64,000 bases of DNA from JAHBNG01 sp039028975 (GCA_039028975.1 JBCCHB010000005.1:1-64000); one strand, 5' to 3'; counted from the stretch's first letter, positions 27,833 to 37,258 are shown. Program-made: numbers and translations. The notes: a model not told the origin generated them from the sequence alone.

Positions 27833-28747
27833 CTACTGACTATGCCGGATGCTCATTTGCACAAGCGATTCGTTTGGATCCCCATACCCCTGCCAGCCCC
27901 AATGACGTACGATTAAGATGATCATTGAAATGACTACACTACCTATGGCAATCCATTGCGCCGCTGCAAGTGGGCCAATTATCCATGCATCTGGGCGGAA
28001 AAACTCAACCCAGTATCGACCAATTCCATAGGCAATAAAATAGAGCAAAGGGCCGTCACCACGTCGTAACCCTGCGCCACGATAACGAATGAGAAGAGTG
28101 AGCAGGCCAAACATAAGTAAGTTCCAACCCGCCTCATAGAAGAATGTAGGGTGATAACCGTGATTGGCATACCACGCAATGGATTCCTCATTCAAATAGG
28201 CCGATCCACAGAATTGGATGCCCTGAGGTAACTCTTGGGGGGATTGGCAAGGGTAAGCTGGGTTGATGATAAAGGCCCACGGCTGATCGGTAGGAGGACC
28301 ATAAAGTTCTTGATTGATAAAATGACCTAATCGACCAATGGCTTGGGCTAATAGCACATTGGGTGCGATGTAATCCAGGTATCGGAGGCTATTTAGGCGG
28401 CCGATGGCACAATACGCCAATAGACCCAATAATCCCCCTGCTAATCCACCATAGATGCCTAGCCCTCGAAAGCCGCCAGCCCAAAAATTAAACATTTCGC
28501 TTGGATTCTCTCGGTAGTAGGGCCAGCCCAATCCATCTGCCGGTATGCTAAAGATATGGTAAACACGTGCGCCTATGATGCCAGTTATAAGGGTCAACGC
28601 CAGCAAATTCCAAATATGATCTGGATCTTCACCGTCTCGAATGGCATAACGATTGGATAGCCAAGCCGCAATGATACTGCCAATAACAATAAGAACACCG
28701 TACCAGTAGAGTGAAATCGGACCGAAATCGATGAGTATTGGATTCAT
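27833..28747 (-). CDS. lgt: Prolipoprotein diacylglyceryl transferase
   Basis: A 304-residue integral membrane enzyme that attaches diacylglycerol to the lipobox cysteine of prolipoproteins. The family core GRLGHFINQELYGPPTDQPW is present, together with NFWAGGFRGLGIYGGLAG and a C-terminal GIGRYWVEFFRPDAW. About seven hydrophobic segments are seen. The substrates would include the lipoproteins at 24.1, 28.9 and 53.3 kb. It is convergent with ylxP and its start overlaps the upstream end of a divergent frame. Confidence 0.95.
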   Translation of the reverse strand: MNPILIDFGPISLYWYGVLIVIGSIIAAWLSNRYAIRDGEDPDHIWNLLALTLITGIIGARVYHIFSIPADGLGWPYYRENPSEMFNFWAGGFRGLGIYGGLAGGLLGLLAYCAIGRLNSLRYLDYIAPNVLLAQAIGRLGHFINQELYGPPTDQPWAFIINPAYPCQSPQELPQGIQFCGSAYLNEESIAWYANHGYHPTFFYEAGWNLLMFGLLTLLIRYRGAGLRRGDGPLLYFIAYGIGRYWVEFFRPDAWIIGPLAAAQWIAIGSVVISMIILIVRHWGWQGYGDPNESLVQMSIRHSQ

Positions 28748-28868
28748 GAAAGAACTTTATTCTGTAATTTGGAGTTTAATCAACCTGGGTTTAATCATCC
28801 TGGGTGGATGGCAGATCTATGGATATCAATATACGAGCCAAGTACGCTATTGCGCAAAACCAAAGGGT

Positions 28869-29477
28869 ATGAGAAAACATCTTCTCGCTTGCTGTTTGCT
28901 ATTCCTGATGACAACAAGTGGATGCCTATTGCTACCACCTAGCCGCCACGAATCAATTATGTCATCTGTGGATAAGCTATCTTCCAGACCATCTCAAGAT
29001 TTACTGTTTCAGGGTGGCATGGATGAAGATGGGGTACTGCAGGAGGCTCCATCCTTCGTCTATGCAGATCAAACTGAACCCTTCGCCCAATTTATCGTTG
29101 AAGAGAGACAGCTTATTGCCACACAGAATTTAGTAGGGCTTGGTTTGCTTTGGTCGAAAGATGCTCAAATTATAGACGGGAGAAGTACAGAAAGCACGGA
29201 GGATGATTACATTTGGTCTGGTCGAGCTGCGATTTTGGATCGATACAAGGTTGCAGTCTTTCCCACTCCTCCTCCTCTGCTCGATCTACCAACTGATTTA
29301 GAAATTGAATGTGTAAACACAAATGGCCAGCCATCCGATGCGTTAGATTGCATGTTGGCTGATTCCGAATTTCGCGAAGCTCTGCTGGTCCGCGTAAAGA
29401 GAGGAGGTGATCTGTGGGAATTCACTTGGCAGGAAGGACGCTGGTGGATTAGTGGCCTGACGTACAGCAGCCCCTAA
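28869..29477 (+). CDS. Small hypothetical lipoprotein
   Basis: A 202-residue protein with signal MRKHLLACCLLFLMTTSGC and lipobox TSGC. The mature part contains FAQFIVEERQLIATQNLVGL and LWSKDAQIID, resembling NTF2/SnoaL-like proteins (ligand-binding alpha-beta fold), but the match is by eye only. I start at ATG 28869 because the signal begins there; the frame is open back to 28731 and overlaps the lgt start. Likely anchored outside the membrane. Confidence 0.65.
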   Translation: MRKHLLACCLLFLMTTSGCLLLPPSRHESIMSSVDKLSSRPSQDLLFQGGMDEDGVLQEAPSFVYADQTEPFAQFIVEERQLIATQNLVGLGLLWSKDAQIIDGRSTESTEDDYIWSGRAAILDRYKVAVFPTPPPLLDLPTDLEIECVNTNGQPSDALDCMLADSEFREALLVRVKRGGDLWEFTWQEGRWWISGLTYSSP

Positions 29478-29590
29478 ATGTAAACAGTATGGCCCATTGC
29501 TGATGCCACACATGCCAACACTCTGTATTACAATCAGAGAAAGCGGCTGTTTACAGGGCGATTATCTGACTCTCTGGCGGTTGCGTTGAG

Positions 29591-30064
29591 TTACGCGCCT
29601 TCAGAGAGCTGTGCAGCAGAGGCTACCGTCTGACGTAGACCGTCGATGGTAAATGGTTTATGGAGGATTGCAGCCACGCCTAGCTTGGAGGCTTGATTCT
29701 CAACTGCATCGGTTGAGTGGGCCGTCATGACAATTACTGGCAGAGCAGGGTGATGCTCTCCAATCCATTGGATGAGTTCAAAACCATTTTCTTTGGGCAT
29801 GACAATATCTGTTAGCACCATACTCCAACTTTTATTCGTAAGTAGATTACGCGCCTCTGCAACGCTTCGACATGCGAAGGGCCTGTAACCAGAACGCTTT
29901 AGCAACATACAAATAAAGCGCCCTAGTTTTTCTTCATCATCTACCACCAACACGTTGGGTTCATCGGTTGAAGACGTCTGTTTATTGAGTTGTTGTTGCG
30001 AATATGAGTTGGCTGCCACGAAGGACATCTCCCATTGTAATGGATAATTATGAAACGATCTCAT
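29591..30064 (-). CDS. Receiver-only response regulator
   Basis: A 157-residue protein with a complete receiver at about residues 37-150: D42-D43, phospho-acceptor D86 (VLTDIVMPKENGFELI), T114 (VIVMTAHST) and K136 (ILHKPFTIDGL). No output domain and no adjacent kinase. The first 30 residues are polar and may not all be translated; an ATG at 30028 is the other candidate. It could act as a phosphoacceptor or single-domain regulator. Confidence 0.85.
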   Translation of the reverse strand: MRSFHNYPLQWEMSFVAANSYSQQQLNKQTSSTDEPNVLVVDDEEKLGRFICMLLKRSGYRPFACRSVAEARNLLTNKSWSMVLTDIVMPKENGFELIQWIGEHHPALPVIVMTAHSTDAVENQASKLGVAAILHKPFTIDGLRQTVASAAQLSEGA

Positions 30065-30722
30065 AAAAGGCTCTAAGCTCGCTCCTAGCTCTATTATACT
30101 CAGCGCTGTTTGGAAAACATAGTTTGGTTTCGTAGGTATAGTCTACTAGCATCAATAGGCTCACAAAACCATGGCATTCCAATCGACTACAGTATCGAAA
30201 TATCGAAATCTGGTTACATTATTGTACCTATTGTATCAGTAAAATGCCGCGTCGTAACTGGTACGTTGGTACCATTTCTGTCCGAATATAGGTCGCCAGA
30301 AAAATATTCTCCCAGCTTGTGTCCAATTCAGGCTGAAGCGCCCAACAAAGAAGGGACAGCTCTATCTGCTTGGGGACAAGTCCTATATTCACGCGAACAA
30401 GGTGTTTCTGGCCATCTATATAGCCAAAAAGATAATTCTATTATGCGGCTAGCTTGAAGATAATTGGGTACTACTCAGGGAGCGGGCTGAAAGACGAAGA
30501 TGTGGGCATTGACCACCAAAGTCCATCTGAAGATGAATATTCTCGGTAAAGCTGCTTATGAGTAATCCACGAATTCTACTGAATTTTACAACGAATCTGC
30601 GAAATGCTTCAATCAAGTTCCTATTGTTATTGCCCTCTATGGTCTGCCGAATAACTTTCGTCCGCTGTACTCTGTGAAGTCCATAAAGGAGAGGGCAATA
30701 TTTTTCTAATCATCAATATAGG
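30065..30722. other. Intergenic region with repeat copy 5
   Basis: About 660 bases upstream of the receiver gene and downstream of the M28-type gene. Repeat copy 5 covers 30095-30196, and GGTACGTTGGTACC at 30259 is a small palindrome. A 115-codon plus-strand frame (30110-30457) begins inside the repeat and lacks a ribosome binding site and any recognisable family. Confidence 0.5.
30095..30196 (-). repeat. Palindromic repeat, copy 5 (diverged)
   Basis: Left end TATACTCAGCGCTGTTTGGA and right end CATTCCAATCGACTACAGTA fit the family. The element is about 15 bases longer and its inner arms are less regular (AACATAGTTTGG). It lies upstream of the receiver gene at 30064. Confidence 0.6.
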
Positions 30723-31679
30723 CTATTGTAATGTAGCTGTCTCTTCTAGCCAAGTTTGGAGGGTTCGCCCGATTCTCTCAAGTGCGGCTTCATCGAGCTT
30801 ATCCAATGTATCTTCTTGCGTATGACGATATGTATACTTGGTGTCTAAAATAAAGACAGTGGGAATATTCGCCCGGGCAAAAGGCATCTGATCGCCAAGC
30901 TCACCGTCTCCACTTCCCTCTGTAAACAGATCGCTATAAGAAAGGGCGTTGGCTACCTGCCTTAGGCTGTTGGCAATGGTCAAGTCACTAACACTCTCAA
31001 ATGAAAGGGGGGAGCCGGTCCCCACCATGTCTAAAATGATGACGGCTTGGGGCGACGTACAGCTACGTAATTCTTCAAAGTTGTTCAGCGTATTGAGAAA
31101 GTAGTCACTCCCCTCTGCTGGCTCCCACCCCTCAATGTCATTATTATCACTGGCATCAAAGAAAGCCAAGCAAAGACGAATCGAAAGATTCTGGGGGTTA
31201 ATGCGTCGGGCTAGCTCTAAAAGAACTGCCGGTCCTGATGCACCACTATTGGCTCCCAATGTAGGTTGGTCACGATTCTCTGGATTCGGATCCTTATCTG
31301 AAACGCTGCGGGTGTTGTAATGGGCACCGACCAGAACAACCGGACTACTATCGACCGTTTTGCGGTTTCTTGCTATCAGGTTGACTGCACTACTCTGATT
31401 ATTTGTTGTAAATGGCTGAATCACCACGTGCCAGCCATTGTCTCTCAGCTCCTGGCTAAACCACTCCTTCAGCCGTTCATTGGCTAGGCTTCCTGTTGTC
31501 CGTGGCCCTTCCTCGATCTGGGTACGGGCATATTCAAGCGCTCGAGCACCAGAAAAGGGGCGTGAGCCGACGCTACTGGCAACTAACCCATAGCCTAAAT
31601 AGCCAAAAAAACCGATGGCTAGAAAGAGGATGACAATAAGAGACAGTTCAACGCTATAAGCGCGAAAACGCATAATCAT
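30723..31679 (-). CDS. M28-family peptidase homologue with lost metal ligands
   Basis: A 318-residue protein with an N-terminal membrane anchor (about residues 9-34) and an extracytoplasmic M28 domain. Normally the motifs are GAHYD, GAND and an E-containing FFDAED. Here they read GAHYNT (H120, N122), GANSGASG (S145 for the bridging Asp) and FFDASDNND (S177 for the Glu). D217 (VIILDMVG) and a late His (YRHTQEDT) remain. With the bridging Asp and the Glu gone, a di-zinc aminopeptidase is unlikely; it is probably a pseudoenzyme or a changed activity. Its ATG overlaps the der stop by 4 bases, indicating translational coupling. Confidence 0.85.
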   Translation of the reverse strand: MIMRFRAYSVELSLIVILFLAIGFFGYLGYGLVASSVGSRPFSGARALEYARTQIEEGPRTTGSLANERLKEWFSQELRDNGWHVVIQPFTTNNQSSAVNLIARNRKTVDSSPVVLVGAHYNTRSVSDKDPNPENRDQPTLGANSGASGPAVLLELARRINPQNLSIRLCLAFFDASDNNDIEGWEPAEGSDYFLNTLNNFEELRSCTSPQAVIILDMVGTGSPLSFESVSDLTIANSLRQVANALSYSDLFTEGSGDGELGDQMPFARANIPTVFILDTKYTYRHTQEDTLDKLDEAALERIGRTLQTWLEETATLQ

Positions 31680-33073
31680 CTTCCATTCTCCTCTTTACGA
31701 CTTCGTTCACGGAAGTGAAGCTGAATCGGCGTACCAGTAAAGGCAAAATGTTCGCGAATTCGATTTTCCAGGTATCGTTCATATGAAAAGTGAACGAGTT
31801 TGGGATCATTCGTAAAAATGGCAAAGGTCGGTGGTGCCACGCTAACCTGAGAGCCATAGTAAAGACGTAGCCGTCGGCCATGCCTTGAAGGTGGCGTCGA
31901 GCTGTCGTATGCCGTATGTAAGAATTGATTAAACTCACTTGTAGGAATTCTGTGGTAGCGATGCTCTGCCACTTCCAGAACCGCGGGAAGAATTTTGTGA
32001 ATGCGCTGATTGGTCAACGCACTGATAAAGAGAACCGGCACATAGTCCATGAACTTCAAATCTTCTCGAATCTGTTGCGTAAAATCCAGCATGGTATAAG
32101 CATCTTTCTCGACTAGATCCCACTTATTGATCAAGACCATAATGCTCTTACGTTTCTCCAAAACATAACCTGCTACATGGGTATCCTGAGCGGTTACGCC
32201 CTCTACGGCGTCAATTAAGAGTAGCGCCACGTCTGCCCTGTCGATACTCCTCATGCTGCGTAAAACGCTATACTTTTCGATCCCTTTTTCGACCTTGCCC
32301 CGGCGGCGGATGCCCGCAGTATCCACCAAGCGAATATCCTGACCGTAGTAAACAATGTCTGTATCGATAGGATCTCGAGTTGTTCCGGGCACATCACTGA
32401 CAATTGCACGGTCTGTTCCCGTTAGGATATTCAACAAGCTACTTTTGCCTACATTCGGGCGGCCAACCAACGCAACGCTAATGGTTTCGTCATCCTCTTC
32501 ATCACTGTCTACATAATCAGGTAGTACTTCTGCTACAACATCCAACAGATCGCCAACACCTGTCCCATGAAAGGCACTGATGGGGATGGGTTCGCCAAGG
32601 CCTAATGCCCAAAATTCTACTGACTCTAACTTCCGTTGGGGGCTTTCGGCTTTGTTCGCTGCAACAAAAATAGGAACATTGGTCGCTCGCAGAAGTTCGG
32701 CTACTTCCTCATCAGCCGCGGAAAGTCCTTCTTTGCTGTCCACAACCAAGATAATTGCGTCGGCTTCATCCATTGCGAGCTGGGCTTGATTTTGAATTTG
32801 GGGGATAAACTGCCCCGAATCTTCTGCCAACAGAATATGGTTAGGCTGGCGTAAGTGCGATGCAGCCAACTCAGTTGGTGCCTCCAACCCGCCCGTATCG
32901 ACAACAACAAAGTCGATGCCATTCCAATCACTTTCCCCATAAATTCTATCACGGGTTGTACCGGGAATATCTTCCACAATGGCAGTTCGCGTACCCGTAA
33001 GACGATTAAATAGTGTTGACTTGCCAACATTGGGTCGCCCCACCAAGGCCACAATAGGTTTCCTTGACTTCAT
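31676..33073 (-). CDS. der: GTPase Der (EngA), ribosome biogenesis
   Basis: A 465-residue protein with two GTPase domains and a C-terminal KH-like domain, as in all Der proteins, which act in 50S subunit maturation. G1 motifs: VGRPNVGKST (residues 11-20) with DTGG, then VNKAES-like VAANKAES; the second domain repeats VALVGRPNVGKSSLL near 204-218 with DTAG and LINKWDLV. The first domain has a roughly 20-residue insertion after DTGG (about 64-86) compared with B. subtilis Der. It is the third gene of cdaA-ybbR-der-M28 (13-base gap upstream). Confidence 0.95.
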   Translation of the reverse strand: MKSRKPIVALVGRPNVGKSTLFNRLTGTRTAIVEDIPGTTRDRIYGESDWNGIDFVVVDTGGLEAPTELAASHLRQPNHILLAEDSGQFIPQIQNQAQLAMDEADAIILVVDSKEGLSAADEEVAELLRATNVPIFVAANKAESPQRKLESVEFWALGLGEPIPISAFHGTGVGDLLDVVAEVLPDYVDSDEEDDETISVALVGRPNVGKSSLLNILTGTDRAIVSDVPGTTRDPIDTDIVYYGQDIRLVDTAGIRRRGKVEKGIEKYSVLRSMRSIDRADVALLLIDAVEGVTAQDTHVAGYVLEKRKSIMVLINKWDLVEKDAYTMLDFTQQIREDLKFMDYVPVLFISALTNQRIHKILPAVLEVAEHRYHRIPTSEFNQFLHTAYDSSTPPSRHGRRLRLYYGSQVSVAPPTFAIFTNDPKLVHFSYERYLENRIREHFAFTGTPIQLHFRERSRKEENGR

Positions 33074-33086
33074 AATTGATTCCTTT

Positions 33087-34418
33087 TTAATCTCCTTGCA
33101 CAGGACGCGTTAACGGTGACTCTGTCTGCGGTGTCGGTGTAGGCGGTAGAATCGTGTTGGACGGGTTATTGGCGTCTGACGATACAATGACGACTTCGAC
33201 TGTCTCAGGCAGCAGCCCCTCCCAGGTGATGCCATCTGGCAATCGCACGGTTGGGGTAACAGAGTGGATGCCTGGATAAAGTCCGGAAAGATTTAGGATC
33301 ACCTGCACGTCATCTTCGGTTAGTTGCTCTAGCCCAGGCAGCGGCCCGCGCAAAATTACATCGACTGTATCCAATGAGACCCGCACTTCCACATTGTCTT
33401 CAACTGACTCCAGAATAGGCCTGCGTTTAACAGTAGCCCCTCCCTCCAGAGGTGTAATACTCGCTGTTACTAAGACCCGGCCCGTGCCCAGTGACGAGGA
33501 AACATCTTCAGGCAGGACGACTGACACCCAACGCTGAACTACTTCCGTTGCTCCAGTAAGCGTAATAGCTTCGGTCTCCACAAAACCAGGGACCAAGCTC
33601 AATTGATCATTATCGCCTGATAATACAATGGTTGACGGCTCTACTTTGACAGCACTGAGCCGATACCCTGCATCAGGAGACCCAGTTAAGGTTGGACGAA
33701 TTGCCACGTCTTTACGACCTGGACGAGGCCCCACAGGTACAATGATCCTCACGGACGGTGGATCAATGACAATTCCATTCACCGACTCCTGATTCTGTCG
33801 ATGAGCCTGGATGTCACGAATCTGATCAACCTGCTGTTTTGCGTTAAATAGAAAGATGGTTGCTTCCAAATAGCTAACATCTTCTACATAGATGGCAGGG
33901 CCACGTACCGTCGCGGAGATTGGCTCTATAGTAGGGCGTTGCCACTCATAACCTGCGGCTGCACTGTCTAAGATACTTACTTTAATGGGCAGCGTTTGGG
34001 TTAAAATCGTATCCAACGTAATTCGCAGCTCTGGCTGCTCTGACTCTACCAACGTCACTTTGGGATCAAGGACTTCAATCTCGACATCAACAATGTGATC
34101 ACCAACATCTAAGCCAGTCAAATCGATGTAAGGAGTAATATCATCCGCTTCCAAGTTTTCCCAAGCGCTACGCGGGCCTTGTAGGACTGGACGAATCGAT
34201 TCTCCATCAAGATTTCGAACGAGCGCTAGATCAGGGGCAAGGCCCCGGACATTGATCTCAACAGCTTGGGGAAAGGTTTCAGTTAACGTTGGATTTTCCC
34301 GACTGATGGCAATGAGCCAGACAATTAGCGCTAGGATTAGTGCCAAAAACACTGTACCCATATGATCAAGTAGACGCCCAAACTGTGTCTCTAGGCGTTG
34401 TTGCGTCCCTTTCTCCAA
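33087..34418 (-). CDS. ybbR: YbbR-domain protein (CdaR-like)
   Basis: A 443-residue protein with one N-terminal membrane segment (VFLALILALIVWLIA) and several extracytoplasmic YbbR repeats; recurring features are INVRGLAPDLALV, VVRGPAIYVED-like strands and VDVILRGPLPGLEQL. CdaR-type proteins bind and modulate the diadenylate cyclase CdaA. It starts 18 bases after cdaA, as in Firmicutes cdaA-cdaR pairs. The tail is Thr/Pro-rich (LPPTPTPQTESPL). Confidence 0.9.
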   Translation of the reverse strand: MEKGTQQRLETQFGRLLDHMGTVFLALILALIVWLIAISRENPTLTETFPQAVEINVRGLAPDLALVRNLDGESIRPVLQGPRSAWENLEADDITPYIDLTGLDVGDHIVDVEIEVLDPKVTLVESEQPELRITLDTILTQTLPIKVSILDSAAAGYEWQRPTIEPISATVRGPAIYVEDVSYLEATIFLFNAKQQVDQIRDIQAHRQNQESVNGIVIDPPSVRIIVPVGPRPGRKDVAIRPTLTGSPDAGYRLSAVKVEPSTIVLSGDNDQLSLVPGFVETEAITLTGATEVVQRWVSVVLPEDVSSSLGTGRVLVTASITPLEGGATVKRRPILESVEDNVEVRVSLDTVDVILRGPLPGLEQLTEDDVQVILNLSGLYPGIHSVTPTVRLPDGITWEGLLPETVEVVIVSSDANNPSNTILPPTPTPQTESPLTRPVQGD

Positions 34419-34436
34419 TTCAAATTCTCGTTTTCA

Positions 34437-35219
34437 TTATTCGGCTACATCCAACCGTTTACTCAATAGTGGACGTAACCGATCGGGTTCCATTCTTAAA
34501 ATCCGACCATTGCTAGCGGCTGAGATATTGCCCGTCTCTTCAGAGACAACGATGATAAAAGCATCAACCTGTTCTGTCAACCCAATTGCAGCCCGATGTC
34601 TTGTACCCATCTGTGAATCGTTGATCTTCTGCTGTGTCAGAGGCAATATGCAACCAGCCGCTGCCACCCGGCTACCGCGAATGATGACGGCCCCGTCGTG
34701 TAATGCTGTACTCGGGACAAAGATGGTAAGAAGCAGTTCGGAACTCAACTCCGCATCTAGACGAATGCCTTGATCAATGTAATCGCCCAAACCAGTAGAG
34801 TTTTCGAAAACCAGTAGCGCACCATGACGTTTGATGGCAAGCTGTTCTACGGCTTTGACCACCTCGTTGACTAGTCGCTGGGTGTTGGCGTCATCGGTGC
34901 GTCTAATCAATAAAGGTGCCGAACGCCCAACTCGCTCCAATGCCCTCCGCAGTTCGGGAGCAAAAATAACTGGGATAGCTACTAGAATAACACTTGTGCT
35001 GTTTTGGACGAGCCAATTGAAGGCCGTCAGCTGAGGTGTCTGAGCAATGACAGCAATGATTAAGCTAATAACAAGAATGCCACGAATCAGTTGAACAGCT
35101 TGGGTGCCGCGAAAAAGGCGAAGTACTACATAAAATATAGCAGCAACCAAAGCAATATCTAATAAATTTCTCCAATCTTGTAAGCGGCCAAGAGAAACCA
35201 AAATCTCCGAATTTTCCAT
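34437..35219 (-). CDS. cdaA: Diadenylate cyclase CdaA
   Basis: A 260-residue membrane enzyme making c-di-AMP from two ATP. Three N-terminal hydrophobic segments (about residues 20-85) are followed by the DAC domain with DGA at 175-177 (LHDGAVIIRG) and RHR at 207-209 (GTRHRAAIG). Length and order match CdaA rather than DisA. It leads the operon with ybbR and der; glmM, the usual third partner, is not seen. Repeat copy 6 lies 67 bases upstream of the start. Confidence 0.95.
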   Translation of the reverse strand: MENSEILVSLGRLQDWRNLLDIALVAAIFYVVLRLFRGTQAVQLIRGILVISLIIAVIAQTPQLTAFNWLVQNSTSVILVAIPVIFAPELRRALERVGRSAPLLIRRTDDANTQRLVNEVVKAVEQLAIKRHGALLVFENSTGLGDYIDQGIRLDAELSSELLLTIFVPSTALHDGAVIIRGSRVAAAGCILPLTQQKINDSQMGTRHRAAIGLTEQVDAFIIVVSEETGNISAASNGRILRMEPDRLRPLLSKRLDVAE

Positions 35220-35285
35220 TATATTATTATCTTGGAGTCTGGTGGCTATATCAGAGAACCAGATTTTTCCTAGGGAACATCTTGT

Positions 35286-35371
35286 CTATACTGCGGTCGC
35301 TTTGAAAACAGGTGTTTTCCTAAGTCCTACCAGAGAGACCAAACACCTGTTTTCAAACGGAGCTGAGTATA
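35286..35371 (+). repeat. 86-bp palindromic repeat, copy 6
   Basis: The most regular copy: starts CTATACTGCGGTCGCTTTGA and ends AAACGGAGCTGAGTATAA, inner arms GAAAACAGGTGTTT and AAACACCTGTTTTC perfectly complementary. It lies between the cdaA start and the argF stop, so it may influence cdaA expression or end the argF transcript. Confidence 0.9.
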
Positions 35372-35520
35372 ATTTTTGCCAGGGTCGAATCATTCCATTG
35401 CTCTGCTTTCTATGCATTCAGCCATTGCGGGGTAACGAATAAACAGGTCAATGACGGTGGCTATCACCTAGTGTCACTGAATTATTTAGATCGCTGTTCC
35501 TAAGCTTACTTATAATTCTG

Positions 35521-36471
35521 TTAGATATTTTTGCTTGGATTTGTCAAAGGGATTCCACCAAGCAAATGGGCCAATACCGCTTTTTGTGCATGTAGTCGGT
35601 TATGTGCTTGAGGGAAAAGCAAGCTATTTTCCCCATCGGCAACATCATCAGTGATCTCTTCATTACGATGGGCTGGCAGGCAATGCATGACCTTTATGTT
35701 TGTATTGCGCGTATGGGCAATCAATTGGCTATTGAGTTGGTAGGAGGCTAAATCTCGCTGCCTTACCTCACTCTCTGCCTCTTGCCCCATGCTGGTCCAA
35801 GCATCGGTGTACAGAATGTCTGCCCCGATCACACCATCTAAATCATCTGTAACAGTGACGTCTGCATCTGTCGTTTGAATCGTCTCCAAAGCAGGCTGAT
35901 ATCCTTCGGGCGAGACGATTCGTACCGACATGCCAACTTTTCCAGCTGCCGCCAAGAGACTGGTCGCAACATTATTGGCGCCATCACCGACGTAGGCCAA
36001 CGTAACACCGGTGAGCGCGCCGATCTCTTCCCAGATAGTTAAGAGATCGGCCAACGCCTGGCATGGGTGGCAATAGTCGCTTAACCCATTAATGACTGGA
36101 ACAGTCGCCCACTGGGCCAGCATTTCCACATGGTTGTGCTCAAAGACTCGGGCCATGACGCCATCTACATAGCCGCTCAGAACACGGGCCACGTCTGCCA
36201 CGCTCTCACGTTTCCCCAAACCGATTTCATCTGGGCTAAGGTAGAATGCATAGCCGCCGAGATGGACCATCCCCATTTCAAAGCTAACCCGAGTGCGTAA
36301 GCTAGGCTTTTGAAAGATTAGCGCAAGGGACTTGTCGGCCAATATCGGCACATTTCGCCCGAACCGTCGCCTCTCGTCTTTCAGCTCTCTGGCCAAATGC
36401 AAAAGTGCGAAAAACTGTTCATTGGATAGGGATTGAATCTCGATGAGATGTGAGAACGACCGGATAGACAT
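35521..36471 (-). CDS. argF: Ornithine carbamoyltransferase
   Basis: A 316-residue cytoplasmic enzyme converting ornithine and carbamoyl phosphate to citrulline. Motifs: carbamoyl-phosphate-binding SLRTR (57-61), HPCQ (134-137), ornithine loop DAWTSMGQE (about 222-230) and HCLPAHR (262-268), all canonical for OTCase rather than aspartate carbamoyltransferase. No other arginine genes are in the window. It starts 10 bases after the HD-domain gene, so the two likely form an operon. Confidence 0.94.
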   Translation of the reverse strand: MSIRSFSHLIEIQSLSNEQFFALLHLARELKDERRRFGRNVPILADKSLALIFQKPSLRTRVSFEMGMVHLGGYAFYLSPDEIGLGKRESVADVARVLSGYVDGVMARVFEHNHVEMLAQWATVPVINGLSDYCHPCQALADLLTIWEEIGALTGVTLAYVGDGANNVATSLLAAAGKVGMSVRIVSPEGYQPALETIQTTDADVTVTDDLDGVIGADILYTDAWTSMGQEAESEVRQRDLASYQLNSQLIAHTRNTNIKVMHCLPAHRNEEITDDVADGENSLLFPQAHNRLHAQKAVLAHLLGGIPLTNPSKNI

Positions 36472-36481
36472 GAATCTCCTC

Positions 36482-37162
36482 TTATGAAAATCTGGTTTCG
36501 TTGATAATCAAGCGGAAACTACAGTTGAGAAACTCAACAGCTTGACGGACCATAGTCATACGCTCCAAAAAGATTTCAAAATACTCAATGACATGAGCGT
36601 AATCAGTATCAATTTCAAGCTCCAGTGCAATCACCTTCTCGTCTTCAATCACGCGAACAAAACTGCGAGTTGCTGCATAATTGACCCGATCATGGATATC
36701 AAAGGTCACCATATCAGGGTTCTGAACCCGACTGCGGTGTACGTCTGCCTTATCGGCGATGATTAGGGCCGCTGCAACGGGATTAGTTGCCATGCCCCGC
36801 TCTTCTTCATGATTGCCAATCGCATTCATAACTAAAGCACACTCATCTGCCGACATGCCCATACGTGAAAGAATCTGCCAAGCCATCAGGCTACCGCTCA
36901 ACGCATGATTTTGCCGGTGGATCGAGTTGCCAATGTCATGAAGATAGCCTGCAATGTTGACGATTTGGCACATTCGCTCTGGGTAACCCAAGCGTTCCAG
37001 CACACTTTCGGCAATGTGTCCAACCAGCCCGGCATGGCGCTGCCCATGCTCTGTATACCCTAAATGTCGCAAAGAATCATTGGCATTTTGGATAAAGGCA
37101 ATCACTTCTGGATCGCGCCGAACCGCTTCAATTGTGAGTAACGCTGCTCCCGTTTTGTCCAT
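36482..37162 (-). CDS. HD-domain phosphohydrolase-like protein
   Basis: A 226-residue cytoplasmic protein with a metal-binding HD fold: HGQRHAGLVGHIAESVLERL, the HD pair in YLHDIGNSIHRQNH, and IGNHEEERG and IIADKADVHRSRV further on. Such proteins hydrolyse nucleotides or other phosphoesters; the substrate is unknown. Encoded immediately upstream of argF with a 10-base gap. It could be regulated with arginine metabolism, but nothing in the sequence shows this. Confidence 0.82.
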   Translation of the reverse strand: MDKTGAALLTIEAVRRDPEVIAFIQNANDSLRHLGYTEHGQRHAGLVGHIAESVLERLGYPERMCQIVNIAGYLHDIGNSIHRQNHALSGSLMAWQILSRMGMSADECALVMNAIGNHEEERGMATNPVAAALIIADKADVHRSRVQNPDMVTFDIHDRVNYAATRSFVRVIEDEKVIALELEIDTDYAHVIEYFEIFLERMTMVRQAVEFLNCSFRLIINETRFS

Positions 37163-37258
37163 TTTAGACTACTCACTATCCGCTATGTCTCTTTTTGCTC
37201 TTATATTTCTATTGCCTATGCAGAAGCCGCGGTTATCACACGGATAGGATCAGGTTTC

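Noticed and set aside
30110..30457. 115-codon plus-strand open frame
   Set aside because: Starts inside repeat copy 5, has no ribosome binding site and no family features.
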